A DNA stretch of 64,000 nucleotides from DSVZ01 sp964568145 (GTDB lineage Bacteria > Verrucomicrobiota > Verrucomicrobiia > Limisphaerales > J093), in contig CAZMOZ010000005.1 in the NCBI GenBank assembly GCA_964568145.1, positions 124,001 through 188,000 of the forward strand, in the 5' to 3' direction. Shown one piece after another: positions 35,560-44,317 of this stretch. The notes beneath the pieces were generated by a model. The model saw only the letters and a program-made list of their open reading frames with translations, ran no database searches and had not been told where the DNA came from. A program made the translations under genes and the position numbers. Position 1 is the first letter of the stretch, and every line of letters starts with the position of its first letter.

Positions 35560-35805
35560 GCGGAAAGGGAACTTGAGCCACGGCTGGGCGCGGTGGGAAA
35601 GCCGATGGAATTGACCGCCAGGAGGCGAAAAAGGCGCGGAACGGTTTGAGCTTGGGAGCCGTTGCGCTTCTTATACCTGTTGGCGGCGATCCTCCGCGAT
35701 TGTGACTTGGCCTTGCCGGCTTCATCCACCCGCTACCCCCGAAAGTGTTTTCGCCGGCCGGGCAAGCCTGCCGCCCATGTACCTCTTTTGACGAGTCACC
35801 CATTT

Positions 35806-35870
35806 AACCCGAAAACCGAAGCTGGCCGTAGTACAGTGCGCCCCGCCTGCCCAACTTCGGTTTTCGGGTT
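35806..35870. repeat. family A inverted-repeat element, copy 3
   Basis: The arms AACCCGAAAACCGAAGCTGG and CCAACTTCGGTTTTCGGGTT flank a loop with CAGTGCGCCCCGCC, in the same orientation as the copy inside lplA. It directly abuts the next element. Confidence 0.85.
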
Positions 35871-36020
35871 TAGAGCGTTTTCAATACAACTGTGGCCGCT
35901 TGCGACCGCGCTTCCGGCGCGCGGCGTTCACGCCGCTTCCACACCCGTCTGCCCGAGCACGGTGGAGCGGGCTGAAGCCCGCGCTCTCCACGCGGCCACA
36001 GCTTTGATTAAACCGCTCTA
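35871..36020. repeat. 150-base element with long terminal inverted repeats (family F)
   Basis: The ends TAGAGCGTTTTCAATACAAC and, read from the other strand, TAGAGCGGTTTAATCAAAGC both continue into TGTGGCCGC, giving about 29-base imperfect inverted repeats. Inside is a strong GGAGCGGGCTGAAGCCCGCG hairpin. No gene is seen between 35560 and 36073. Confidence 0.8.
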
Positions 36021-36073
36021 GCCGCGCCGGTCGCAGTTCCGCCGTACTGCGTCCCTCCGAACGCTCTCTCCGC

Positions 36074-36583
36074 TCAACCCGGCGGCATCTGGCGGCGGAG
36101 GTCCGCCTCGAGGAACTCAACCACGTCCTTGAACTTCGCGGCGTTGGCTTCGTTCGCCTCGATCAGGTCGCGGTGCGCCGTGAGGCACAGCCAGGTGTTC
36201 TGGGCCTTGGACGCGGGCGTGAGCGACACGTCCGCGAACCGCAACTCGCCGCCTTTGCGCTCCGCCAGGTCGAACCGGTCCAGCACCCCCAGCGAGTCCA
36301 GTTGATGCCGCACCAGATCGCCCGCCTGCACCAGGCACACCCGCCCCGGCGGCGCCGCCTTCTGCACCGCCTTGGTCAGGAAGATCAGTACCCCCACAAA
36401 CGTGCTGTCCACGGACGGGCAGTCCGTGAGGTCCAGCAGCACCAGGCTGTGCCCCGCCGCGATCAGCTTCTCCGCCGCCTGGCGCAGGTGACCGGACAGA
36501 TCGAGCGACGGCTTGCCGTTGACCCGGAAGCACGCCAGGCCGGGGCCGGTCGCAAACGACAACTGGGGTTGGCGAGCGTTCAT
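36074..36583 (-). CDS. STAS-domain protein, anti-sigma-factor-antagonist-like
   Basis: A 169-residue protein. The STAS core runs from FATGPGLACFRVNGKPSLDLSGHL through SLVLLDLTDCPSVDSTFVGVLIFLTKAV. The DST serine or threonine is at the position phosphorylated in SpoIIAA-like regulators. The C-terminal 50 residues (LTAHRDLIEANEANAAKFKDVVEFLEADL) form an added helical tail. It would act in a partner-switching cascade, but no anti-sigma kinase or PP2C phosphatase is nearby. Confidence 0.88.
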   Translation of the reverse strand: MNARQPQLSFATGPGLACFRVNGKPSLDLSGHLRQAAEKLIAAGHSLVLLDLTDCPSVDSTFVGVLIFLTKAVQKAAPPGRVCLVQAGDLVRHQLDSLGVLDRFDLAERKGGELRFADVSLTPASKAQNTWLCLTAHRDLIEANEANAAKFKDVVEFLEADLRRQMPPG

Positions 36584-36632
36584 GCTGGAGTCGTGGACGA
36601 CCCGGCCAACATGCGAGCCGGGCGTGCGCGCG

Positions 36633-37478
36633 TCAAGGGCGCCCGGCCTTCGCGTTGGGGAAAAATGGATTGTGGGCCCGCTCCTCGGCCACGGTCGTCA
36701 TCGGGCCGTGGCCCGGACACAGCAACGTCTCCGGCGGCAGCGACAGGATCTGGCGCTGGATGGCCTCGCGCGCGGCGGCCGCGTCGCCGGGCACCTTGCC
36801 CATCGAGCCGGCGAAGAGCGCGTCGCCCACCACGGCCACCGGCGGGGCGTCCTCCGGCCAGTTGCCAATCACGTACGTCACGCCATCCTCGGCGTGGCCT
36901 GGTGTTTCGCGGTGCGTGATGCGCAGGCTGCCAAGGTGGATGAAGTCGTTCGGCCGGTTGCGCTGGTCCACGGGCGCGGACTTCGAGCTGGTGTGGAGCC
37001 GGAGTTTGGGAAGCCGCTCGCGCAGCGCGTCCACCGCCGCCACGTGGTCGGCGTGCCCGTGCGTGATGAACAGGTGGCGCAACTGCAGTCCCTCCTGCTC
37101 GAGCAGCGTCAGCACCGGCGCCGCGTCGAAGCCGGTGTCGAAGAGCGCTGCCTCCCGCGTCACCTCGTCCCAGATGAGGTAGCAATTCACGCTGAAGCCG
37201 TTGCCCCGACTGGTGATCTGCCGCAGCTCCCGCCAGCGCCCGATTTCAACGGGCGCCGGGCGCCAGCCGGCGGCCAGGGCCTCGAGCTTGACCGCATCGA
37301 GACCGAGCAGCGCGGCCACGGCGGCGAAGTTCGGCGGCTTGGTGACCGTTCCCGAGGCCTCGAGCGCAGCCAGTTCCGCGGGGCTCAAACCGGCGGCTTG
37401 GACCACGGCCTCGACGGCGACGCGCGCATGGAGGCGGGCCTTCATCAACACGTCGCCGAGATGATCTTCCAGATTCAC
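36633..37478 (-). CDS. metallo-beta-lactamase-fold hydrolase with an N-terminal helix-turn-helix domain
   Basis: 281 residues. Residues 15-70 (VEAVVQAAGLSPAELAALEASG, then PNFAAVAALLGLDAVKLEALA) look like a lambda-repressor/XRE-type HTH domain. Residues 85-270 are a glyoxalase-II-like MBL domain: NCYLIWDEVTREAALFDTGFD, ITHGHADHVAA (HxHxDH zinc ligands at about 140-145), RETPGHAEDGVTYVIG, VAVVGDALFAGSMG and LCPGHGPMTTVAEE. The hydrolase would cleave a thioester such as S-lactoylglutathione-type substrates. Fusion to an HTH is unusual; the HTH may bind DNA or may only be a structural cap. Confidence 0.88.
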   Translation of the reverse strand: MNLEDHLGDVLMKARLHARVAVEAVVQAAGLSPAELAALEASGTVTKPPNFAAVAALLGLDAVKLEALAAGWRPAPVEIGRWRELRQITSRGNGFSVNCYLIWDEVTREAALFDTGFDAAPVLTLLEQEGLQLRHLFITHGHADHVAAVDALRERLPKLRLHTSSKSAPVDQRNRPNDFIHLGSLRITHRETPGHAEDGVTYVIGNWPEDAPPVAVVGDALFAGSMGKVPGDAAAAREAIQRQILSLPPETLLCPGHGPMTTVAEERAHNPFFPNAKAGRP

Positions 37479-37539
37479 GCGCGGAGCTTAGCGGCGCATC
37501 GCCTTCGCGCAAGCCGGCTGGGGTCAAGGGGCGTTGTGT

Positions 37540-37850
37540 GGGCGCATCTGACTTCCCTGCGGGCGGTGGCAACGGCCGGAAGTTCCGGGGGCGCACGTCT
37601 GAGTAAAATGGAGCGCGACTTCCCGCCAGGTAGGTCGCCCCTCGCCGAGGGACAATGGGTATGGCCTCTGAGCCTGGGGTCGGCTGCCAGACACCCGAGC
37701 CCGCGCTTCACCCCTTTTTGAGTTTCTAAGTTTGGGCTTTCTCGTCGTGTCCACCGGGCCGGAAGCCCGACTCCACGGCCGGCTTCCAGCCGGCCTCCAC
37801 CCCGGCGGGCAGGAGGCGCTGCGCTACGGCCAGCTTCGGTCTTCGGGTTC
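37540..37850. repeat. repeat cluster, families B, C and half of A
   Basis: GGGCGCATCTGACTTC at 37540 is a family B terminus. A family C unit (GTAGGTCGCCCCTCGCCGAGGG and a TTTTTGAGTTTCTAAG phrase) covers 37630-37790. The right arm of family A (CAGCTTCGGTCTTCGGGTT) is at 37831-37849 without its left partner. No gene lies between 37479 and 37975. Confidence 0.72.
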
Positions 37851-37975
37851 AAGGCAGCTAGGAGGCCCGCGCCACAGCGACGGGTTGCCTGACGTTACAG
37901 CCGGTTAGGCTGACATTGCTCACCACGCTCGAGAATCCCGTTGCGCCCGCCGTCGCAGCAGGCTTCAAAGGGCGC

Positions 37976-38533
37976 ATGACGGAACTGCCACCCGAAATCG
38001 GCCTGCGCCGCTTGCGCCTGGCGCGTCCGCATCTGGACGACCTGCCGGCGCCGGCGTTGCCCGCCGGCTTCGTGGTCCGGCCATTCGCTCCCGGTGACGA
38101 GGCCGTGTGGCTGGCGGTGGTGGGCGAAGCGGACCGCGTGCTGAACGTGAACCGCGCCATGTTTGACCGCGCCTTCGCGCTGGATCCGGCGGAACTGCCG
38201 CGGCGCTTGCTGTTTCTGGCCGCTGCCACCGGCGAAATCGTTGGCACCGCGGCGGCGTGGTTTGACGAGGCGGGCTGGGGGCGGGTGCATTGGCTCGCCG
38301 TGCGGCCGCCGTGGCAGGGCAGGGGGGTGGGGCGGGCATTGCTGATTCTGGCCTTGCACCGCTTGCGCGAACTCGGACACAGCCGCGCGTTTCTGATCAC
38401 AGAAGCGGCCCGGCTCCGCGCCATCCGGCTCTATCTCGGCCTCGGCTTTCAGCCGGAGATTCACTCGCCCGCTGAACGAGAGACTTGGGAGCAGGTGCAG
38501 CGTGCCGGACTGGCGGTGAAGCTGCCGGCGTGA
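37976..38533 (+). CDS. GNAT-family N-acetyltransferase
   Basis: A 185-residue acetyl-CoA-dependent acetyltransferase. Residues 30-170 show the GNAT core: FVVRPFAPGDEAVWLAVVGEAD, a central LLFLAAATGEIVGTAAAW strand, VHWLAVRPPWQGRGVGRALLILAL (the acetyl-CoA pyrophosphate-binding Q/RxxGxG/A loop) and AIRLYLGLGFQPEI at the C-terminus. The substrate is unknown. An upstream TTG at 37916 would add 20 residues with no family match. Confidence 0.9.
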   Translation: MTELPPEIGLRRLRLARPHLDDLPAPALPAGFVVRPFAPGDEAVWLAVVGEADRVLNVNRAMFDRAFALDPAELPRRLLFLAAATGEIVGTAAAWFDEAGWGRVHWLAVRPPWQGRGVGRALLILALHRLRELGHSRAFLITEAARLRAIRLYLGLGFQPEIHSPAERETWEQVQRAGLAVKLPA

Positions 38534-38545
38534 AGTCCGAACGGC

Positions 38546-40597
38546 TCACTTCGCCCCGGCTGGCTTGAGCAAGGCCTCGAGCGCGGCGAAGTCCGCGTCG
38601 TTGCGTGCCGGGTCATAACCCACGGCTTCCTCGGCGGCGATCAGGTTGCGCAGTCGTTTCTCCAAGGTCGCCCGCAATCCCGGCTGCGCCGCCGCCACGT
38701 ACACGGCCACCTCGCTGGCGCGGTCGCTGATCTCCACGCCGCGTTCGGTCATGCGGTGACTCACCCCGGCGAGGCCGTCAACATCCACGCGGAAAACCTC
38801 GGCCGGTTGCCGCAAGTACGCCGGCAGCGGGAAAGCAAAGTCGGCCGCGCGCGGCGAGCCGAACACGAACACCCGGGGCCCGGGGTCGGGCCGGTAATCC
38901 AGGTCGAGCGCAAACAGCACCGCGGCGCGGGGACCGGCTACCACGGCAAGGTCCCAGTCCGGCTGCCCGTCGCGGTGGCGCGTTTCGTGGTGGCAGGCGT
39001 CGCCTTCGAGATACAGCGCAGCCAGCAGGCGGGTGTGACGGTTGACCTCGGTGATCGGCGCGATCAGATCGCGGAACTTCACCAGCGACTTCACGCTCAG
39101 GTTGAACCAGTACAGCGAGGTGATGCGGCTGGCCAACGCGTGGTACGCCTGCGACCGCAACTCGGCCGGCGTTGGCGAGGTGCGCCGCCGCCCGCCCAGC
39201 GGGCTCCAGCCTTCGTGCGCGCCTTGCGACCAGTAAGCGATGGGCGCCGGCCGGTTCAATTCGCGCAGCGACCGCGTCAACTCGCCGATGGTTTCGAGCG
39301 GCGCGCCCCACGTGATCCGCTGGCCGTCCCAGCGCTCGTAGCGACCCCAGGCGTCCGCGGCGGGCGCGCACACGCGGTACGCGTCATAATGCGGATAATC
39401 CGACAGCCCGGCGTAGTAACGCCAGACGCGTTCCTCGCTGTGCGTGACCGAGGTGGGCAGCCGTGTGGCCTGGTAGGGCGCCAGCGCGCGCCAGACCTCC
39501 ATCGGCGGCACGGGCCGGCCGCCGCCGTACTGCGGTTCGCCGAGGAACTCGACCGCGTGGATGCGCGGCAGCATCTCGTCCGTGTCGTAGCGCTCGAAGG
39601 GCTGCAGGCGGTGGAGGTATTTCAACGGCGCGAAGCTGTAACGCGCCGGGTCGTCGCTGTAGCCAGGCACGTGCTCGATCTGCCCTGCGTTGATGTGCAT
39701 CCGGCGCAGCGTCTTCAAGTACGGCTCGCAGTGAAGCGAATTGCGGCCGCCCACGTCGGACGCGACCCAGCCGCCGCTGAAGTCAAAGGCCTCGCGCTTG
39801 ATCCGCAGATGCGCCCACACCGGCCGCCACTGGCCGGCAACTTTGCATTCGACCTCCAGGGCAGCGTAGCTGAGCGGCAGCGGACCGGTCTCCTGCCAGG
39901 CGCCGCCCCGGTCGCCCGCGGCAATCACGCCGTCACGTGGAAAGGTCTGCAATTCCCGCCACGGACCCGGCCGCAACTCGCGCCAGGTGGCGTTGCTTTC
40001 GGGCAACCACAGCCGGGCGCGTCGCAACTTCGCCGGCGCGGGCGATTGATTGACGACGTGGAAGATCATGCGCTCGGGCACCGGGTTGGTTTCCTGGCCC
40101 AGAAACGTCACGGCAGACAGCCACAAGTCCGGCGTGGCGATGGCGAAGTTGATTCGCTCCGGCTCGGGCGCGTCCGGCCACGCGATGCGGATTTCGGCGG
40201 CTGTGCCCGTGCCCCAGTCGTTGCTGCGGCTGTTGAAGGTCCACACGGTCAGCGCGCCGGGCGGCAGGCGCAGGTCCTTGCCAGGCCAGGCGGCAGGCAG
40301 GTCGTGCCAGGCCCACCCGCCGGCGGCCAGCAGTTCGTCGGGAGTGCGATCACGCAAGCGGACCGGCAGCGCGGCCCGCAGGTCGAGCGGTCCGGCGCCG
40401 GCATTGCGCAAGAACAGTTGCACCCGCGCGCCGAGGTTGGTGTCCGGCGCGCGCCGGTAGCGCAGGACGGACGATTGCACATGCGGCGTGGCGGTGACGC
40501 CCAGCAGTTCCAGCCGCGGTGCCGCGAGGGCATGTTGGGACAGCGCAAGAACTCCAAGAACCGCCAGGACCAGTGCGGGGCGAACGGGGCGTTGCAT
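38546..40597 (-). CDS. large secreted protein of unknown function, possible TIM-barrel hydrolase
   Basis: A 683-residue exported protein. The leader MQRPVRPALVLAVLGVLALS fixes the start at 40597. The first 260 residues are beta-rich (LELLGVTATPHVQSSVLRYRR, VQLFLRNAGAGPLDLRAALP, RINFAIATPDLWLSAVTFLG), as in immunoglobulin-like modules. The middle (YLKTLRRMHINAGQIEHVPGYSDD, HYDAYRVCAPAADAWGRYER, PIAYWSQGAHEGWSP, LYWFNLSVKSLVKFRDLIAPI) reads like a sugar-hydrolase barrel without motifs I can name. The C-terminal part (RAAVLFALDLDYRPDPGPRVF) is again beta-rich. No family recognised. Confidence 0.72.
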   Translation of the reverse strand: MQRPVRPALVLAVLGVLALSQHALAAPRLELLGVTATPHVQSSVLRYRRAPDTNLGARVQLFLRNAGAGPLDLRAALPVRLRDRTPDELLAAGGWAWHDLPAAWPGKDLRLPPGALTVWTFNSRSNDWGTGTAAEIRIAWPDAPEPERINFAIATPDLWLSAVTFLGQETNPVPERMIFHVVNQSPAPAKLRRARLWLPESNATWRELRPGPWRELQTFPRDGVIAAGDRGGAWQETGPLPLSYAALEVECKVAGQWRPVWAHLRIKREAFDFSGGWVASDVGGRNSLHCEPYLKTLRRMHINAGQIEHVPGYSDDPARYSFAPLKYLHRLQPFERYDTDEMLPRIHAVEFLGEPQYGGGRPVPPMEVWRALAPYQATRLPTSVTHSEERVWRYYAGLSDYPHYDAYRVCAPAADAWGRYERWDGQRITWGAPLETIGELTRSLRELNRPAPIAYWSQGAHEGWSPLGGRRRTSPTPAELRSQAYHALASRITSLYWFNLSVKSLVKFRDLIAPITEVNRHTRLLAALYLEGDACHHETRHRDGQPDWDLAVVAGPRAAVLFALDLDYRPDPGPRVFVFGSPRAADFAFPLPAYLRQPAEVFRVDVDGLAGVSHRMTERGVEISDRASEVAVYVAAAQPGLRATLEKRLRNLIAAEEAVGYDPARNDADFAALEALLKPAGAK

Positions 40598-40682
40598 GAC
40601 CCGCGCAGCGTAGCTTTGCCGGTGCCGCAAGCCAGTCCGTTCCGCCGCTGCGCCTGCGTCTCAGTTTCTTGCCGGCCCCGCC

Positions 40683-40806
40683 CTGAGGGGGTGGGGCGAG
40701 ACTCTGTCGAGCCCTGACTTTCCGTGGCTGCGGTCGTCAGACTGCGGACCGGGTCACGCGTCTCTGCGGGCCGCCCGGCGCCTGCGCGAAATCGAGTTGC
40801 ACCCGC
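40683..40806. repeat. repeat cluster, families D and B end
   Basis: It starts with GGGGCGAGACTCTGTCGAGC at about 40692 and ends with GAAATCGAGTTGCACCCGC at 40788-40806, which matches the right terminus of family B. No coding sequence. Confidence 0.65.
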
Positions 40807-40876
40807 CGCTGCTTGCGCACGGATGCGCATTTGCCGTGGCTGTGCCAGCTTGGTAGCGTCGCCTGCAGCAAGTCGC

Positions 40877-41692
40877 ATGACCCCGCTGCCCGTTTCCGTG
40901 TGCATGGTTTCCGGCGCCGAGGCGCACCGGATCGGCCGCGCCCTGGACAGCGTGGCCGGCTGGGCGGCGGAGATCGTCGTGGTGCTGAACGTCGGGGTCG
41001 CGGACGGCACGGACCGGCTCGTCGAGGCGCGCGGCGGCCGGGTGTGCCGCGAGCCGTGGAAAGGCTTCATCGGCCAGAAGAACTCGGCGGCCGACAAGGC
41101 CACCCAGCCCTGGCTGCTGAACCTGGACGCGGACGAGGAGGTTTCGCCGGCGCTTCGCGCGGAGATCACCCGCCTGCTGACGGGCGCGCCCGCGTGCGCG
41201 GCCTACGAGTTTCCCCGCTGCACGTTTTACTGCGGCCGCTGGATCCGCCACGGCGACTGGTATCCCGACCGCGTGCGGCGGCTCTGGCGGCGCGGCCAGG
41301 CGCGCTGGGCCGGCGAGGAGCCGCACGCCCGTCTCGAAGCGGACGGTCCGGTGGGTCGGCTCCGCGCCGATCTGTGGCATTACAGCTTCGAAAGCATCGC
41401 CCATCACCTGGCCAAGATCGTGCCGTACCAGCGGGACGCCGTCCGCCAGCGGCTTGCGACCGGCCGGCCCGCCCACGCGCTGGAACTGGCCGTGCGGCCC
41501 TGGTGGCGCTTCCTGCGGGGCTACCTGTTCCGGCTGGGATTCCTCGACGGCTGGCAGGGCTATTACATCGCCCGGGTGAACGCCTTCGCAACGCTCACCC
41601 GTTACGCGCTGCTGCGCGAAGCACAGGAGATGCGAAAGACCGGGCGCGCCCCGCCACCGCAATCAGGCAATCAACCATCCGCGCCCGCATGA
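40877..41692 (+). CDS. family 2 glycosyltransferase, lipopolysaccharide-core type
   Basis: A 271-residue GT-A enzyme. VSVCMVSGAEAHRIGRALDSVAGWAAEIVVVLN begins the nucleotide-binding fold. WKGFIGQKNSAADKATQPWLLNLDADEEVSP contains the DAD metal site and the QKN segment typical of the LgtF/WaaE beta-1,4-glucosyltransferase group. WYPDRVRRLWRRGQARWAGEEPH is the usual acceptor-side motif. A weak hydrophobic C-terminal region may touch the membrane. It is likely to add a core hexose to lipid A-core or another surface glycan. Its stop overlaps the next start (ATGA at 41689-41692). Confidence 0.92.
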   Translation: MTPLPVSVCMVSGAEAHRIGRALDSVAGWAAEIVVVLNVGVADGTDRLVEARGGRVCREPWKGFIGQKNSAADKATQPWLLNLDADEEVSPALRAEITRLLTGAPACAAYEFPRCTFYCGRWIRHGDWYPDRVRRLWRRGQARWAGEEPHARLEADGPVGRLRADLWHYSFESIAHHLAKIVPYQRDAVRQRLATGRPAHALELAVRPWWRFLRGYLFRLGFLDGWQGYYIARVNAFATLTRYALLREAQEMRKTGRAPPPQSGNQPSAPA

Positions 41693-43241
41693 ACCGGCTT
41701 GCCAAACGGCTGCTCGTCGGCTGCGGCGTGGCGGCCGGGCTGGTGATCGGCTTTCTGTCGAGGAGCGCATCCGCGGCGGCCTCCAGTTGCGCGCGCTGGA
41801 GCGCGAGCTGCGGGCCCGCGGTGAGTTGCTGACCGTCGCCGAGTTCGCCGCCGCGGCCACCAACCAGGCCGGACGGCTGGTCACGCCGACACAGTTGACC
41901 GGGCTGTTGCTGAGCAGTTCGCCGGAAGGGGAGCCGCAGTCGCCCGAAGGCCTGCCCCCGGACCGCGGGGTGGTGCTCTGGCGGCTGGAGGCATGGCAAA
42001 CCCGGAATAGCGCCACCAACACGTGGGAGGGCTTCGCCCGCGAGTTCGCGTCGGTGCGCGAACAACTGCCCGCCGCGCGCGCGGCGCTCACCAATCCCGT
42101 CCCCCGGCTGGTCTTGGACTACAGCCAGGGTTTCAACACGCTGTTGCCGCACCTGGCCCCGATCAAAGCCTTCTGCCAAACCCTGCGGCGCGCCACCCTG
42201 CTGGACTTGCGCGAAGGCAACCTGGAGGCGGCGCTGGAGAATCTGCTGACGGCGAAGGCCCTGCTCGACCTTCAGCGTCACGAAGGACTGATCATCAGCC
42301 AGCTCGTCCGCAGCGCGATCGGAGCCATCAATCTCGACGCGATCTGGCAGGCCCTGCAGGCGGAGGGCTGGACCGACGCCCAACTCGCCTGCCTGCAAGC
42401 CGCCTGGCAGGAGCCGGAATTCATCGCCGGCATGGCCGACGGGCTGCGCCACGAGCGGGCGGTCGTCGCGTGGCACTTCACGGACCGCCGGCTCAAGCAC
42501 GCCGAGTTGCTTTTCGTGTTCGAAATGGCTGCGCCGTTCGGCGACGACAGCGAGCGACTCGCCCCCGACATCCCGCTGCTCGAGCCGCTGCTGGCCGCCT
42601 TTCAACGCGCCCGCCGCTCGGTCTTCGTCGAGGTCTGGCGGTTCACCTGGGCGGCGCAGGATCTGGCCTTCCACCACCGCCGGCTGCAGCAGGCGCTGGA
42701 CGCCGCCGCCCGGGCGGTGCGCGAGCGCAGCGCGGCTGGTTTTCGAAAACCTGAGGCATCAGGCCAGGTTGCGATCTTGGACTGGCTGGCGGGTCCGGAC
42801 CTCCAAGAACTGAATTTCCAGGACAAACTGCGGCACTGGTTTTCCCTCACCAGCTTGGCCGTCACGGACAATGCCCTGCGGAAAGCTGCGGAAGCCGATT
42901 GCCATGCGCAGTTGGCCGTCGCTGCGATTGCCCTCAAGCGGCACCATCTGCGCCACGGCCGCTGGCCGGACAAGCTGGCCGACCTGGTGCCCGCGTTTCT
43001 GCCCGAGACACCCCGCGACTGGATGGACGGCCAGCCGCTGAGGTATCGGCTGAACGGCGACGGCAGCTTCACGCTGTACTCGGTGGGCTGGGACGGCCGG
43101 GATGACGGCGGCGACCCGCGGCCGGAAAACGACAAGCGCCCCACGATGATGCGGGGACGCGACATCGTCTGGCCGCAGCCCGCCAACGAAGCGGACTTGC
43201 TCGCGGCCGGGGCGGTGCCCCGCGGCAGCCGCATCCGGTGA
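41689..43241 (+). pseudogene. exported protein gene with a frameshift near 41755
   Basis: ATG 41689 opens a membrane-anchor leader (MNRLAKRLLVGCGVAAGLVI, GFL) that is stop-coupled to the glycosyltransferase. After about 41755 the coding sense continues in another frame: VEERIRGGLQLRALERELRA, FAAAATNQAGRLVTPTQLTG, and on to HGRWPDKLADLVPAFLPETPRDWMDGQPLRYRLNGDGSF and LYSVGWDGRDDGGDPRPE at the end. The C-terminal phrase is common in exported verrucomicrobial proteins of unknown function. A one-base loss or a sequencing error would explain the break. Downstream of the break the frame is intact for about 480 codons. Confidence 0.72.
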
Positions 43242-43492
43242 CGCACAAACACGGCGGCCGGCTCAGCCGGGCCACGAAGGGACACTAATGAACACCCAAG
43301 GAGACGGACTGGGTGAAGGTGGCGGCGCGCGCAAGAAACGTCTGCGTGAGTCTGCATCCGACGCAGAACCAACCCGCCGCCCTTCCGATTCGTGCGTGTT
43401 GGTGTCCATTCGCGGTTTTTGAACGACTGTTCCTTCGTGGCTTCCGAAAATCGCCTTTCCCGGCCTCCCGGCGCGCTGCTAGCCTGCGCGGC
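43242..43492. other. intergenic region, repeat-like
   Basis: No gene seen. Phrases such as GGGACACTAATGAACACC (about 43279) and GTTGGTGTCCATTCGCGG (about 43403) are partly complementary to each other, and similar phrases occur at 3650 and 3945. An imperfect long inverted repeat is possible. Confidence 0.45.
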
Positions 43493-44317
43493 ATGGCAGG
43501 CGAGTTGACAATCGGCTTTCTCGGCGCGGGCAGGATGGCCACCGCGCTGGCCAAAGGCTTTCTCCGCGCCGGCCTGGTGAAGGCAGAGCGGCTGATCGCC
43601 AGTGACGTCGCCGGCGACGCCCGCGAGACGTTTCAGAAGGAAACCGGCTGCTCGGCGGTGGGCGACAACGCCGAGGCGGCGCGGTTCGCCTCCGTGCTGG
43701 TCGTGGCCGTCAAGCCCGCGCAGGCGCCGGCGGTGCTCTCCGGACTGGCGGCGGAGTTGCGGTCGGAAACGCTGGTCGTGTCCGTCGCCGCCGGCGTGCC
43801 GCTGGCGCGGCTCGAAGCGGTGCTCCCGGCGGGCACGCGCGTGGTGCGCGTCATGCCCAACACGCCCGCGCTGGTGGGGGCCGGGGCGTCGGCGTTCGCG
43901 TTGGGCCGGGCCGCCAGCCGCGCGGACGCGGACCTGGTGCAACGGCTGTTCTCGGCCGTGGGCCTGGCGCTGGAAGTGGCCGAGCCGCTGCTCGACGCGG
44001 TGACCGGCCTGAGCGGTAGCGGGCCGGCTTACGCCTGTCTGATGATCGAGGCGCTCAGCGACGGCGGCGTGGCGGCGGGGTTGCCGCGCGACGTGGCCAC
44101 GCGGCTGGCGGCGCAGACGCTCCTCGGCGCGGCCCAGATGGTGCGCGACACCGGCCTGCATCCCGGCGCGTTGAAAGACGGGGTGGCCAGCCCGGGCGGC
44201 ACGACCATCGAGGGCTTGCACGAACTCGAAAAAGCCGGCGTGCGCGGCGCGCTCATGAACGCCGTCCGGGCCGCCGCCGAAAAGTCCCGGAAGCTCGGCC
44301 AGGCCGGGCCGCAATGA
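43493..44317 (+). CDS. proC: pyrroline-5-carboxylate reductase
   Basis: It reduces pyrroline-5-carboxylate to proline with NAD(P)H in the last step of proline synthesis. The 274-residue length is typical. Landmarks are TIGFLGAGRMATALAKGFLRAG (Rossmann loop), VLVVAVKPAQAPAVLSGLA, LVVSVAAGVPLARLE, VVRVMPNTPALVGAGASAF and the C-terminal signature DAVTGLSGSGPAYACLMIEALSDGGVAAGLPR, ending PGGTTIEGLHELEKAGVRGALMNAVRAA. The start is ATG 43493. The stop overlaps the AI-2E start by four bases. Confidence 0.96.
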   Translation: MAGELTIGFLGAGRMATALAKGFLRAGLVKAERLIASDVAGDARETFQKETGCSAVGDNAEAARFASVLVVAVKPAQAPAVLSGLAAELRSETLVVSVAAGVPLARLEAVLPAGTRVVRVMPNTPALVGAGASAFALGRAASRADADLVQRLFSAVGLALEVAEPLLDAVTGLSGSGPAYACLMIEALSDGGVAAGLPRDVATRLAAQTLLGAAQMVRDTGLHPGALKDGVASPGGTTIEGLHELEKAGVRGALMNAVRAAAEKSRKLGQAGPQ

